Both the position numbers and the translations under genes were made by a program. Shown here piece by piece: positions 25,801-34,683 of a stretch of DNA of 64,000 nt. Location of the stretch: the NCBI GenBank assembly GCA_045130235.1, contig JBGUPJ010000048.1, positions 62,001-126,000 on the forward strand. Reading direction: 5' to 3'. The notes beneath the pieces were generated by a model. It was given only the letters and a program-made list of their open reading frames with translations, had not been told where the DNA came from and searched no databases. The number at the start of each line of letters is the position of its first letter. Within the stretch, counting starts at the first letter, position 1. The stretch comes from UBA1756 sp045130235 (GTDB lineage Bacteria > Bacteroidota > Bacteroidia > Bacteroidales > WCHB1-69).

Positions 25801-27602
25801 GGGTCGCCACCGTTGGGGATGAAACGCCATGCCTCGTTGTGTGCAGTCCATGCACCCGTATTGCGGCCGGAAGGCACGGTGGCCGCGCTGCCGGTGCTGT
25901 TCTGGATGCCGATGACACCGTTTCCGCTGTTCCAGTCGGTACAGGTGGGGGCATCACGCAGATAGATGTCAATAATATTGGTGCCTTCGTAAAGGACTAT
26001 TTGCGAAGAAAAAGTGGTTACATCGTAGCAGGAGAATAATGCTATATTGTTGAAACTTAAAACATAGGAACGGCATGGATAGCTGCCGAGCACCCCCTGG
26101 TAGATTCCGTCTCCACTGTAGTAGTTCGGGTAGATGTCGCGGTAGCAGGCGAAGATGGTGTTGGTGAAAAGACTGCTGCTGGGCAGCGATTCAGAGTAGC
26201 TCCAAGCGCAGCTGCCGCCTGCCACACTCGTGTTAAAGGTGACAACAGAGTTGGCTCCGGGCACGATTTGGTTAAAGGTATTGCCGTAGAAGCAGAATCC
26301 AAACGGCAGCGTAAGCACCTCCCCCCATGTGTCGTCGGTGGCATCGGTGAAGATACGTGTGCCGGCAGTGAAGCCGTAGGGCGGGTTGTAGGGAATCGCC
26401 GTCACGGTGTAGCTGTTGGTCTGCAAGGCTGTGGCCACTGCGTTGGCTTCAAGGGTGATGGTTTGAGTGTTGCAGTCCACCACAATCTCCGTGAGTCCGG
26501 TACCCAGCTGGGCGGGGGCGATGCTGGGACATCCATCCGATCCGCAGTCCTGCACGTTGACGGTGATGCTGGCCACCTGCGTGCCGCAGTCTGGACTGGT
26601 GGTGGTTACTGAGTAGGTGGTGGTGGTAGTCGGTGATACGGTGATGGAGCTGGTGCTGGCACCGGTGCTCCAGTGGTAGGTGGTGTTGGCACTGCTGCAG
26701 GCGTCGCACGAAACGATGGCATACCATCCGTTGTAGGTCACACTCCCATCGGAGGTGAACTGTACAGTGATGGAGTTGCCTGTGGAGGTGAAACTCAAGC
26801 CATTGACCGTGCTCAACAGGCCATAGTGCAGCTGTGTGCCACTGGTGCCGGCCCCGTTGTAAATGGTGATGTAGTCGCAGCAACTCTCTCCATCAGTGGA
26901 TAAGAAAGTGATGGTGAGAGGGTTGCCATTGCTGGAGGTGAAGGTGTGAACGTAACTTTCACTGTTGCTGTAGGTGCCGCTCGGACCGCCCGAGTCGTAA
27001 AATGAGATGCCCTGACCACAAGTGACTACTGTGGTGGTGTTGGACATGTTGACGGAGCCGGCTGCATTGGCGGCGCACGACACGATGGCGTGCCAGCCGT
27101 CGTATGTCACACTCCCATCAGAGGTGAACTGCACGGTCAGCGAAGTCCCGGTGGATGTAAAGCTCACATTGCCATCCACTGTGCTCAACAAACCGTAGTG
27201 TAATTGTGTGCCTCCTGTACCCACACCATCATAAATGGTGATGTAGTCGCAGCAGGTTTCGCCGGTAGCAGTAAGAAAGGTGATGGTGACATGCCCTCCG
27301 CCGCTTGCAGTGAAGGTGTGTACGTAACTCTCACTGTTGCCGTAGCTGCCGTTCGGACCGCCAGAATCGTAGAAGCAGATGGTCTGCCCATTGGAGACGG
27401 TGGTAGTGGTATTGGACATGTTGACCGAGCTGGTGCAGTTGGTGTTGCCGGAGGTAGGGGAGGAGGTGCCGACGCTCAAGGTGGTGGATGAACCGGAGCA
27501 GATGTAGTTTTCCCCATTGATGACAATGTTCTGGGCTGTCACGGAAGACATTATGCAGAACCACATAACCAATAGTGAAACCAGCTTTTTCACGCTATCC
27601 AT
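22839..27602 (-). CDS. Giant T9SS-secreted adhesin with CUB, HYR and SprB-type domains
   Basis: 1587 residues. Signal peptide 1-24. Two CUB-like domains follow (about 60-176 and 184-299), each with FYDSGGP and CCDYITIY. Next come an Ig/PKD-like stretch (to about 360), a beta-rich region with several cysteines (about 380-620), and alternating Ig-like (STGATT-type) and HYR-like domains ending in TFTDECGNSSTTTIVV, present twice (about 700-960). A SprB-type repeat (VLCYGDTTGSAGVTVGGG, VTATDANGC) follows near 1000, then further HYR/Ig-like repeats with TVxNNLPYTWNG-like units. The C-terminal 90 residues (LPNAITP, IYDRWGMLVY, WDGTVNGK) are a CHU_C gliding-type T9SS domain. Probably a surface adhesin. 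Pairs of domains are nearly identical, so assembly errors are possible. Confidence 0.9.
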   Translation of the reverse strand: MDSVKKLVSLLVMWFCIMSSVTAQNIVINGENYICSGSSTTLSVGTSSPTSGNTNCTSSVNMSNTTTTVSNGQTICFYDSGGPNGSYGNSESYVHTFTASGGGHVTITFLTATGETCCDYITIYDGVGTGGTQLHYGLLSTVDGNVSFTSTGTSLTVQFTSDGSVTYDGWHAIVSCAANAAGSVNMSNTTTVVTCGQGISFYDSGGPSGTYSNSESYVHTFTSSNGNPLTITFLSTDGESCCDYITIYNGAGTSGTQLHYGLLSTVNGLSFTSTGNSITVQFTSDGSVTYNGWYAIVSCDACSSANTTYHWSTGASTSSITVSPTTTTTYSVTTTSPDCGTQVASITVNVQDCGSDGCPSIAPAQLGTGLTEIVVDCNTQTITLEANAVATALQTNSYTVTAIPYNPPYGFTAGTRIFTDATDDTWGEVLTLPFGFCFYGNTFNQIVPGANSVVTFNTSVAGGSCAWSYSESLPSSSLFTNTIFACYRDIYPNYYSGDGIYQGVLGSYPCRSYVLSFNNIALFSCYDVTTFSSQIVLYEGTNIIDIYLRDAPTCTDWNSGNGVIGIQNSTGSAATVPSGRNTGAWTAHNEAWRFIPNGGDPVYTVTWYEGQGTNGPVVGTGDVITVTPPGTTYYTARLQYHACNGDQFDIVNYCHVTMNNSADPITVNAEPDFLCANQPTTISVTAPGATSYLWNTGATTASFIARPNQNPTTYSVTVTYGNGCRSTGSVTVNLDQEPPFYNGNVGPIEANFNDCIFTVPDLTSLVRPYVSDNYTSNPNITITQSPAAGTVITGNTTVTITFTDECGNSSTTTIVVNANNIEILPIEVTAEPDFLCANQPTTLTATAQNATEYHWSTGGTTASIVAYPNQSPTTYSVTVGYGNGCVSYGEVTVTLDLEPPAYNGNVGPQEALNNNCVFTIPDVTSLFQPYVTDNYSSNSNITITQSPTAGSVITTATTVTITFTDECGNSSTTTIVVNADNPMNISVAETTHVLCYGDTTGSAGVTVGGGVTPYTYAWSSNNGFPTSSFNGASASPLMAGTYTVTATDANGCHITQTITINNLTDPMVAGSVSSAQDICRGTAPSPFTVAGCTGGDQGHYQWQQSTDNQNFTDISGATSTTYTAGTLTTNMCYRVAYISDACGTVYTAPVCVTLHDATSSDIYDEVCQGRAYNANGFSFSAAETQTPGELTDVLHLQNMWGCDSAVTLHLTVLPNSTGTDARTIVENNLPYTWNGVTFTEAGTQTVTLTAANGCDSVLTMTLTVIPNIHTAQDTTICENELPITWQGHTFNAAGSFDLVLPAAGGSDSIITLTVNVIPAQFVTVNGEICQYEPYSGYGFTVSADSTNEVGVVQRIRQLQTAQGCDSTVTLLLTVHPVYDQTFDVVACDSMVWNGIVYPESGTYTQQFSSAHGCDSVVTKNVEVVNTDLVLTNLTEDFCEDLTAVLEVTTELQYIHWNTGETTPQIEVHRAGTYVVTAHTAQCEAFARIDIHPCPFYMYLPNAITPSISTGENDEFHVPDGIAEQLETCEIWIYDRWGMLVYHSTDRHFRWDGTVNGKIATNNVFSYRLKVSVFGGGNYQYSGTITVL

Positions 27603-27623
27603 TTGACTTTTTTAAATTAGCGG

Positions 27624-27631
27624 CAAATTTA
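27624..27631 (-). promoter_or_regulatory. -7 promoter box for the giant adhesin
   Basis: TAAATTTG followed by CCGC on the minus strand, 21 bases before the ATG at 27602. Confidence 0.7.
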
Positions 27632-27744
27632 CAAAAAAAATATGAACGGACAATCCAATATCGTGATTTTTCCCAAAAATTATTATCTCATCATTTTGTG
27701 GATGGATAAATCCACTATTTATTTGAAAATTATTGGAAATTGTG

Positions 27745-27752
27745 TATTTTTG
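27745..27752 (+). promoter_or_regulatory. -7 promoter box for the glycan/ATP-grasp operon
   Basis: TATTTTTG followed by CAAAA, 26 bases before the ATG at 27779. I see no exact box in later gaps of the cluster, so it may drive all genes to 36819. Confidence 0.65.
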
Positions 27753-27778
27753 CAAAATTTTACTTGCATTCCATAATC

Positions 27779-28873
27779 ATGAGAAAATTTGCTGTTAAGA
27801 CAAAATTATATAAGATATTTGATAAGATTATTTTCCCTTGGAATCTGAGTGTCAGAAATGAAGGCTCGAACGCCCGGGTATGGAGAATGCCAAAGGAGCG
27901 GCTGTCATCGGAAGAACGGCGCATGTTTAAAAAGACCTGGAAAGGATGGAAACCAGACAGCTGGAAGTTTTACAAGGCACTTGGGGTTCATCTCGAATCT
28001 GGGTATGTGCCCAATGATTATTATCAATGGGCCGAACATGTGTTGAATCTTCGTTGGTCGGCATTTTTTCTTCAGCATAAATGTAACCTCAAGTATATCA
28101 TTCCCGAATCCAACCGTCCAAAAACAATTTTGCAAAAGATTGACGGACATTACGTTTTTGAGGATAATACAGAAATTTCATTAGAAGAAGCGAAGAATAT
28201 ATTGAAAAGCAAGGATGTGTTTGTTTGCAAATTGGCCTTGGGGTCAGGTGGAGGAAGAGGAGTTAAAAAGGTCTGTTGGGCGAACGAGAAAGATCCGGAG
28301 CAAGTTTTACAAGAGTTATTGAAGCGTGAGGATTTGATATTTCAAGAGCTTTTGACACAAAGCGAATTTTTGTCATCCCTCAATCCCGATTCTGTGAATA
28401 CATTTAGACTGCTTACTTTGAATATCAATGGAAAATGTACCGTGTTGAGCTCTTTTGTCAGGATGGGAGCTAAAGGGTCTTTCGTTGATAACTTGTGCTC
28501 AGGTGGGGGCGTTTTGGTGGGGGTGAGTCAAGATGGTCGTTTGAATGATTTTGGCATCCGAAAAGATTACTCCAAATGTTATGAAGCGACTACTGGTCTG
28601 CCTTTCAAAGGTTTAGTGGTTCCTCATTGGGATGAAATTAAAGCCAAGACCATCAGTTTTCATCAACACATTCCGCATGCTAATTTGATAGGATGGGATG
28701 TCACAGTAGATAAAAATGGTGAACCTATTGTGATTGAAATTAACCTTGACAGTGCAGAAATTGAGGCCCATCAGATTTTTAACGGACCAGTGTTTGGCGA
28801 GCGATTCGATGAGGTCCGGCAGTATATTAAGAGAAAGCAGACCCTATTGAGGCATGCCTTGATCACTTATTAG
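27779..28873 (+). CDS. Sugar-transfer-associated ATP-grasp ligase, first copy
   Basis: 364 residues from the ATG at 27779; the longer frame starts at TTG inside the promoter. Shows a Lys followed by a Gly-rich loop, CKLALGSGGGRGV (150-162), then LNPDSVNTFR (201-210), FVDNLCSGGG (235-244), NLIGWDVTVDKNG (302-314) and the metal-binding strand VIEIN (318-322). These are features of the ATP-grasp family found with surface-sugar genes. Such enzymes form amide or ester-like bonds through an acyl-phosphate. The acceptor and donor are unknown; attachment of an amino acid to a glycan precursor is inferred. Start of a probable eight-gene operon. Confidence 0.85.
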   Translation: MRKFAVKTKLYKIFDKIIFPWNLSVRNEGSNARVWRMPKERLSSEERRMFKKTWKGWKPDSWKFYKALGVHLESGYVPNDYYQWAEHVLNLRWSAFFLQHKCNLKYIIPESNRPKTILQKIDGHYVFEDNTEISLEEAKNILKSKDVFVCKLALGSGGGRGVKKVCWANEKDPEQVLQELLKREDLIFQELLTQSEFLSSLNPDSVNTFRLLTLNINGKCTVLSSFVRMGAKGSFVDNLCSGGGVLVGVSQDGRLNDFGIRKDYSKCYEATTGLPFKGLVVPHWDEIKAKTISFHQHIPHANLIGWDVTVDKNGEPIVIEINLDSAEIEAHQIFNGPVFGERFDEVRQYIKRKQTLLRHALITY

Positions 28874-28920
28874 CAGATAGATGCATTTTGATATTTCTTT
28901 TGACTTAACGTAATTATAAT

Positions 28921-30006
28921 ATGAAAATCACAGTTATTGGTTGTGGAAATTCTGGTCTGATACATGCGGCCAAATTGATAGAAAACCATCATGAGGTGGC
29001 GTTGCTCAAGACCTCCGAAGGTGCCAACAGTGTGTTTTATGACATCATTGAACAGGAGCATGGCTATAATGTCAAGGATGAAACCGCTGGCGGTCGGCGT
29101 TTCTTCGTGCGTCCGGCGTTCATCACCCGTGATGTGAAAAAGGCTGTGGATTTCGGTGATATTTTGATGGTGACCACCACCACCAGTCAACATGAGCATG
29201 TGGCTCGTCTGATAGCTCCTTATGTTCGTGACGGACAGATGATTGTGCTGGTGCCCGGTTATATGGGAAGCCTCATTTTCAAGCGTTTCATCAACCGCGA
29301 TGTGGTGTATAGCGAGTGGGAAACCACTGCCTACAATGGACGTATCGTGGATTCCATGTATGTGCATATCACTTTCTACAATCCGCGGAATGCGGTGTCG
29401 GCACTGCCTGTGTCCGCACTTCCGCAAGTGGTGGAGACTCTTTCCCATTGTTTCCCCAATACTCGCTACACCCGCAAGCACATCCTCGAGTCGGCGCTGC
29501 ACAACCCCAATATGATTGTGCATCCTATTGGCATTATCTTTTCCGCCTCCCGTATTGAGCATAGTGGCGGCGAGTTTTGGATGTACCGCGAGGCCTTTAC
29601 CCCTTCTATTATCAATGTAATACAAGCATTTGACAAACAGAAAAATCTGATTTTGAATGCCTTCGGCTGCGAATCACTCGATTATTTTGAAGCAGCCAAA
29701 TGGCGTAATGAGGAAGACCTCTCCAAAGACGCGTTGGAAGTTTTTCGCTCTTTCGCCAACTCCTCCAACAAGGGCCCTTCTTCTATCAATCACCGTTATT
29801 TTCATGAAGATATACCCATGGGACTCGGGCTTTTTATCTCTATAGGAAAAATTGTCGGGGTGGACACCTCCGTTCAAGAATCCATCACCTCCCTTGCCTC
29901 TGCATTGATTGCAAGCGACTTGCGTGTCAATGCGCGTACGATCCAGAGCCTCCTGCAAAAAGAAAATGTTACAATCGACGATATCAAGAGAGCCATTAGT
30001 GAGTAG
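28921..30006 (+). CDS. NAD/NADP octopine (opine) dehydrogenase family protein
   Basis: 361 residues. The N-terminal Rossmann fold starts at once with MKITVIGCGNSGLIHAAKL (the GxGxxG-like motif at 7-12). The C-terminal part has SALHNPNMIVHPIG near 195-208, resembling the catalytic NPxxxxHP region of opine dehydrogenases. Family members reductively join an amino acid to a 2-oxo acid. In this cluster it could make an opine-type compound for the ATP-grasp enzymes to attach, but that is inference. It starts 47 bases after the first ATP-grasp gene and is followed by the flippase gene after 2 bases. Confidence 0.82.
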   Translation: MKITVIGCGNSGLIHAAKLIENHHEVALLKTSEGANSVFYDIIEQEHGYNVKDETAGGRRFFVRPAFITRDVKKAVDFGDILMVTTTTSQHEHVARLIAPYVRDGQMIVLVPGYMGSLIFKRFINRDVVYSEWETTAYNGRIVDSMYVHITFYNPRNAVSALPVSALPQVVETLSHCFPNTRYTRKHILESALHNPNMIVHPIGIIFSASRIEHSGGEFWMYREAFTPSIINVIQAFDKQKNLILNAFGCESLDYFEAAKWRNEEDLSKDALEVFRSFANSSNKGPSSINHRYFHEDIPMGLGLFISIGKIVGVDTSVQESITSLASALIASDLRVNARTIQSLLQKENVTIDDIKRAISE

Positions 30007-30008
30007 CA

Positions 30009-31478
30009 ATGTCTGAAAATCTGAAGGAAAAAACGATAGCAGGGATGATGTGGAATAGTGTCGGCCGGCTCGGCACCATGCTGATCGGCTTCCTGTCCAA
30101 TCTGGTGTTGGCGCGTCTGCTGATGCCCGATGACTTCGGATGTATCGCCATGCTCTATGTGTTCATCGCTATTTCTACCATTTTTGTCAGTAGTGGACTG
30201 GGCTCAGCGCTGATCCAGCGAAAAAATCCCACCCATATCGATTATACGACAGTCTTCTATTGGAATCTTTTTTTCTCCTTGGTTTTCTATTTATTGCTTT
30301 TTTTCTCCGCGCCAGCTATCGCGAGATTTTATGATATACCTCTGTTGAAGAATGTGTTGCGGGTGCAGAGCCTGACCCTCTTGATTCATGCTTTTGCCAT
30401 GGTGCAATCCACACAACTTCAGAAACAATTGAGGTTCAAGGAACTCTCCATTCGTAATTTGATAGCAGCTGTCGTGGGTACAGTAGTAGGCGTTGGTATG
30501 GCTTTTGCTGGATTTGGAGTCTGGAGTTTGGTGGCCTCGTCGTTGTGCAGTGCGCTGGCAGGTGTTTTGTTGCTGTGGCGTATGAGCTCTTGGCGACCGA
30601 CATGGGAGTTCAGTTGGAAAAGCCTCGGCTCACTCTTCAGTTTCGGGGGACTGATGCTGCTCTCTAATTTGGTGGAGACCATTTATGTGAATATTCAACG
30701 ACTGATCATCGGAAAGTTATTCGCTGCCAGAGACCTCGGTTATTATAACCAGGCTAAAAAACTGGAGGAAATACCCACCAGTACGTTATCCACTATCGTC
30801 AACGAGGTCTCCTTGCCGGTCTTTTCTCAACTTCAAGACGACCGCGACAAATTGGTGATGGCTCTCCACAAGAATGTTAAAGCTATTACCTACCTCAACT
30901 TTCCCCTTATGATGCTGTTGATTGTTATCGCGCACCCTATCATTACGTTTTTGTATTCCTCAAAATGGGAACCTTCAGTCCCGTATTTCCAAATCTTGTG
31001 TCTGTATGGCTTTCTTTATACTCTTAATACTTTGAATACCAATATTGTAAAAGCACTCGGGAAGGGCGCATTGTTTTTCTTCCTCCAACTTTTTAAAAGA
31101 CTGATAGGTATTGGTATGATAGTGGTGGGAGTGAAATGGTGGGGAATCATGGGTATGATGTGGGCGATTGCTATTTTCGGTCTCGTGTGTTACATCATCA
31201 ACACGATAGTGGTGGGAAAATTGTTGCGGTATGGTTTGCCCCGTCAGTTTTTGGACTGGCTGCCTTGTCTGTTGGTTACAGCGGCGGCGGCGGCAGTTGC
31301 TTGGGCAAGTGGCAGGGTTCTGCATATAAATGAATATGTACTGATGATCATCCAAGTTCTTCTTTTTTCTTTTGTATATATCATTATTTCATATCTTTTC
31401 AAATTAGAAGCATTTACCATTTACAGTGAAATAGTGAAAACGAAATGGCAACATTTTAGAAACCGTTCAAATCATTAA
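30009..31478 (+). CDS. Wzx-type polysaccharide flippase (MOP superfamily)
   Basis: 489 residues with about 12-14 predicted membrane segments. The N-terminal KTIAGMMWNSVGRLG and LVLARLLMPDDFGCIAML are typical of the polysaccharide transport branch (Wzx/RfbX), and MSSWRPTWEFSWKSLGSLF and GYYNQAKKLEEIPTS occur mid-protein as in that family. Would move lipid-linked glycan units across the inner membrane. It is the only transporter in the cluster and sits between the opine dehydrogenase and the second ATP-grasp. Confidence 0.9.
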   Translation: MSENLKEKTIAGMMWNSVGRLGTMLIGFLSNLVLARLLMPDDFGCIAMLYVFIAISTIFVSSGLGSALIQRKNPTHIDYTTVFYWNLFFSLVFYLLLFFSAPAIARFYDIPLLKNVLRVQSLTLLIHAFAMVQSTQLQKQLRFKELSIRNLIAAVVGTVVGVGMAFAGFGVWSLVASSLCSALAGVLLLWRMSSWRPTWEFSWKSLGSLFSFGGLMLLSNLVETIYVNIQRLIIGKLFAARDLGYYNQAKKLEEIPTSTLSTIVNEVSLPVFSQLQDDRDKLVMALHKNVKAITYLNFPLMMLLIVIAHPIITFLYSSKWEPSVPYFQILCLYGFLYTLNTLNTNIVKALGKGALFFFLQLFKRLIGIGMIVVGVKWWGIMGMMWAIAIFGLVCYIINTIVVGKLLRYGLPRQFLDWLPCLLVTAAAAAVAWASGRVLHINEYVLMIIQVLLFSFVYIIISYLFKLEAFTIYSEIVKTKWQHFRNRSNH

Positions 31479-31482
31479 TACC

Positions 31483-32565
31483 ATGCTCATCGAATTGCTT
31501 AAATCGCGTTACATCAGTGTTCGTTATAAGGACGATATCCAGAATATCAAGTCGAAAATGGTGCAATGTGAGTTGAAACCGCTGTCCAAAGGACAAATAA
31601 GTGATATCCAACAATTTTACCAGAGGATGTTGGGGCAAAAAGTCCCCACCTATTGGCATGAGTATTTCTATTCACGCAATGGTAACTTTTCGGTCAAATA
31701 TATCCCCACGTGTATCTATCACCAGCAGATTATTTATAAGCTCAATCTGTTTGGATTTCGTCATGCGTATGTGGATAAAGGACTCTATGACATCTATTTC
31801 CCGGATGTGAATCGTCCCCAGACGATTGTGAAAAACATGAACGGCTATTTTTATGCAGGCACAAAACCGGTCTCGCGTGAGGAAGCGTTAGAGCTTTGCA
31901 GAAATCTGCCAGCAGCGGTTTCCAAACCCTCCAAAGAGGGTATGTGGGGACAGGGGGTCAAGGTGTTCTCCACTTGTGATGGACGGTTGGAAGAGGATGG
32001 AAGGACCGTGGCGGAACTTTTCAACGACTATGGGAAAAATTTTATTGTCCAGGAAAGAATTGAGCAACACGAGGCAATGTCGAAATTAAACCCCACTTCA
32101 CTCAACACTTTACGAGTGCTTTCCTACAGAGATGAACATGAGGTGCATATTCTGTATGTGGTGGTGCGTATTGGTCGTGCCGGGAAGAATGTGGACAATG
32201 AAACCGCCGGCGGCATCAATGCGGACATTGACATGGCCACGGGAACCATTTGGGATTGTGCTTACGGAACTCCCGCCGAAAAACGTATTGAGACTACCGA
32301 CTGCGGCACTGCGCTGAAAGGTTTCACCATACCCTCTTTCGATAAGGTGGTGGCATTGGTGAAGGAGCTGCATACGCGCCTGCCCTATTTCAACCTCATT
32401 GGCTGGGATTTCGGAATCGATAAGTCTGGTGCCCCCGTCCTGATTGAATGGAACCGTGCCCCTGATTTGAGCCAAACCGCTCATGGTCCCGCCTTCGGCG
32501 ACATGACGGAAGAAATTTTATTGAGCCTAAAAAATAAGATGAATACGATATTGGCAGACTTGTAA
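31483..32565 (+). CDS. Sugar-transfer-associated ATP-grasp ligase, second copy
   Basis: 360 residues. A paralogue of the first ATP-grasp: AVSKPSKEGMWGQGVKVF (145-162) provides the Lys and Gly-rich loop, followed by LNPTSLNTLR (202-211), KNVDNETAGG (235-244), NLIGWDFGIDKSG (304-316) and LIEWN (320-324). It starts 4 bases after the flippase stop, indicating coupling. An N-terminal helical region of about 100 residues precedes the fold, as in the other copies. Substrate unknown. Confidence 0.85.
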   Translation: MLIELLKSRYISVRYKDDIQNIKSKMVQCELKPLSKGQISDIQQFYQRMLGQKVPTYWHEYFYSRNGNFSVKYIPTCIYHQQIIYKLNLFGFRHAYVDKGLYDIYFPDVNRPQTIVKNMNGYFYAGTKPVSREEALELCRNLPAAVSKPSKEGMWGQGVKVFSTCDGRLEEDGRTVAELFNDYGKNFIVQERIEQHEAMSKLNPTSLNTLRVLSYRDEHEVHILYVVVRIGRAGKNVDNETAGGINADIDMATGTIWDCAYGTPAEKRIETTDCGTALKGFTIPSFDKVVALVKELHTRLPYFNLIGWDFGIDKSGAPVLIEWNRAPDLSQTAHGPAFGDMTEEILLSLKNKMNTILADL

Positions 32566-32576
32566 AAACAGTTGTT

Positions 32577-33734
32577 ATGAGAATCAAACGGGAATGGGAT
32601 TTTTATGTGAATTTGTTGAAATGGGGGATGTCGTACCCTGTCTCTTCTTCGCGTAAAAAAATTCAGATTATGCGCGATTATTTGCGCCTATATCGTCAGA
32701 AGGGAATCACAACAGATGAGTATTATGAATTCTCTTTTGAAACACAAACTGAAGAATTCCGGCATGATTTTTTGGGCCTGAATGAGGAACGCTATTATTT
32801 GGATTATTTGAATCCAAGGAAATTCTATATTTTGGCGAGAAATAAATTTATGGCCCATGAGATTTTGAAAAATAGAGGGATACGAAAATCCGAGCTTTAT
32901 TGTTTTTATGAGCCAGAAGGAAATGTGAATGGGGATCTGATTGCTTCCTCGGTTGCTGGGGTCTGTCGTATCTTGCAGCAAAAAAATGTGCAAAAATGCG
33001 TCGTTAAGGCAGCAGAGAACTCGCATGGTGATAATGTGATTGTGATAAATGGTATTGATTATCAGGAAGATGATGCTGTTCTGAATCTCTTTAATGGTGC
33101 GCAGCTGCTGATGTCGGATATGCTAAAAGATTCTCCGATTCTGTTCGAACAAGTGTTGGTGCAAACCGAGCAGATGGCATCGCTCAACGCTTCGTCAGTC
33201 AATACAGTTCGCTTCATGACCGCCCTTTATCCTGATGGCGATGTGCGAATTGTGGCTACTTTCATCAAGATCGGCCGTAAGGGCAGGTGCGTGGATAATG
33301 CAGGGGCGGGTGGCAATGTGGATGCCTGCATCGATACGGCTACAGGCACTTTGCAGTATGCCATCCAATATGATGGACCACGTAATTTTCATGATATTGA
33401 TACTCATCCAGATAGTGGTACTTCACTCAACGGCGTAAAGATTGCGCATTGGGAAAAAATAGTGGAAGAAGTGAAGGAGTTTCAGAGACGGTTCCCCTAT
33501 ATTAAAGCGGCTGGCTGGGATATCGCCATCACCGATGCGGGGCCGGTTGTGGTGGAAGTCAACGACTTGTGGGACCGCACAGGGCAGTGCTTTATCCGCC
33601 GTGGCTGGCGCCCTGAAATCCGCGACTGTTTTATGGCTTGGCAGAAAACTGGGAAAAAGTACTATATGGGAAGGTATAAAAATGCGCTGCCGACCGAGAT
33701 GCTTGAAGAAATTGCAGAAAAGGAGTTCCGCTAA
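32577..33734 (+). CDS. Sugar-transfer-associated ATP-grasp ligase, third copy
   Basis: 385 residues. The shared motifs are present: VVKAAENSHGDNVIVI (142-157), LNASSVNTVR (203-212), RCVDNAGAGGNVD (237-249), AAGWDIAITDAG (311-322) and VVEVND (325-330). It is the most diverged of the three, with an acidic Asp rather than a plain Asn pair at the last site and a longer C-terminal tail (to EKEFR). It starts 11 bases after the second copy. Three paralogues in one operon suggest sequential or alternative ligations onto one scaffold; that is inference. Confidence 0.84.
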   Translation: MRIKREWDFYVNLLKWGMSYPVSSSRKKIQIMRDYLRLYRQKGITTDEYYEFSFETQTEEFRHDFLGLNEERYYLDYLNPRKFYILARNKFMAHEILKNRGIRKSELYCFYEPEGNVNGDLIASSVAGVCRILQQKNVQKCVVKAAENSHGDNVIVINGIDYQEDDAVLNLFNGAQLLMSDMLKDSPILFEQVLVQTEQMASLNASSVNTVRFMTALYPDGDVRIVATFIKIGRKGRCVDNAGAGGNVDACIDTATGTLQYAIQYDGPRNFHDIDTHPDSGTSLNGVKIAHWEKIVEEVKEFQRRFPYIKAAGWDIAITDAGPVVVEVNDLWDRTGQCFIRRGWRPEIRDCFMAWQKTGKKYYMGRYKNALPTEMLEEIAEKEFR

Positions 33735-33782
33735 AGTAGCCTACAAATGTGAAATGTTTTTCTAAATAATTATTCTATAAAA

Positions 33783-34676
33783 ATGAATCTTCGTTCCACC
33801 CCCAACCTCTATTTCCGCTACCTGCTGACGTGGCTTTCACCTCGCCTCAATATCCAATTCTTTTTTCATAGATGTCATAAAAGATTCGCCAATCTGAAAC
33901 ATCCGCAGACGCTCGACGAGAAGATCCAGTGGATGAAACTGCATTATTATAAGGATAATGCGTTGGTGTACCAGTGTGCCGACAAGTACCGCGTGCGCGA
34001 GTATGTGCGCGACTGCGGACTGGAGCATATTCTCAACGAGCTGTATGCCACCTACCATTCTGCCGCTGAGATTCCGTGGGAGGAGCTGCCCGACCAATTC
34101 GTGCTGAAATGGAACTTCGGCTGTGGTGGTAATGTGATTTGCACCGACAAGTCGCAACTTGATCGCGCCAAAGCCGTGAGTGAGCTGAACTATTTCCAGA
34201 AGATCAAGGCGCACCTCCTCGCTGCCGAGCCGCAGTATAAGATGGAGAAGGTGCTGCTGTGCGAGAAGTTGATTGAGACCGCCAACGGCAGTGCGCCAGT
34301 GGACTACAAGTTCTACTGTTTCAACGGGGTGGCGAAATATGTGCTCTGCTGTGTGGGGCGTGGCGAGCGCGAAAAACCGGCTTTCTACTTCTTCGACCGC
34401 AGCTGGAAACTGCAACGGCTCAACCGCAGCTCGCTCCACCTGCCCGACGATTTCTCGGTGCCCAAACCCGACGGCATCGACCAGCTGTTCGACTACGCCG
34501 AAACGCTCTCGAAACCCTTCCCGTTCGTGCGCGCCGACTTCTACCTGGAAAACGGTAAGGCCTATTTCGGCGAGCTGACCTTCACCCCGGGCGGCGGTTT
34601 CGATGCGGGCCGTTTGCCCGAGAGCGATCAGCTGTTTGGAAGTATGGTTAATTTAGAAAATATTGATAATCAATAA
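33783..34676 (+). CDS. TupA-like ATP-grasp protein
   Basis: 297 residues. An N-terminal LDEKIQWMKLHYYKDN region (45-60) is followed by KYRVREYVRDCGL, KWNFGCGGNVIC (109-120), DYKFYCFNG (174-182), FVRADFYLENGKAYFGELT (248-266) and FTPGGGFD (267-274). These match the TupA/teichuronopeptide-type ATP-grasp family, a different branch from the three upstream. TupA in Bacillus is linked to synthesis of a glutamate-containing cell-wall polymer. This gene and the two after it look more GC-rich than the first three ATP-grasp genes. Exact substrate unknown. Confidence 0.88.
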   Translation: MNLRSTPNLYFRYLLTWLSPRLNIQFFFHRCHKRFANLKHPQTLDEKIQWMKLHYYKDNALVYQCADKYRVREYVRDCGLEHILNELYATYHSAAEIPWEELPDQFVLKWNFGCGGNVICTDKSQLDRAKAVSELNYFQKIKAHLLAAEPQYKMEKVLLCEKLIETANGSAPVDYKFYCFNGVAKYVLCCVGRGEREKPAFYFFDRSWKLQRLNRSSLHLPDDFSVPKPDGIDQLFDYAETLSKPFPFVRADFYLENGKAYFGELTFTPGGGFDAGRLPESDQLFGSMVNLENIDNQ

Positions 34677-34683
34677 TATAAAA

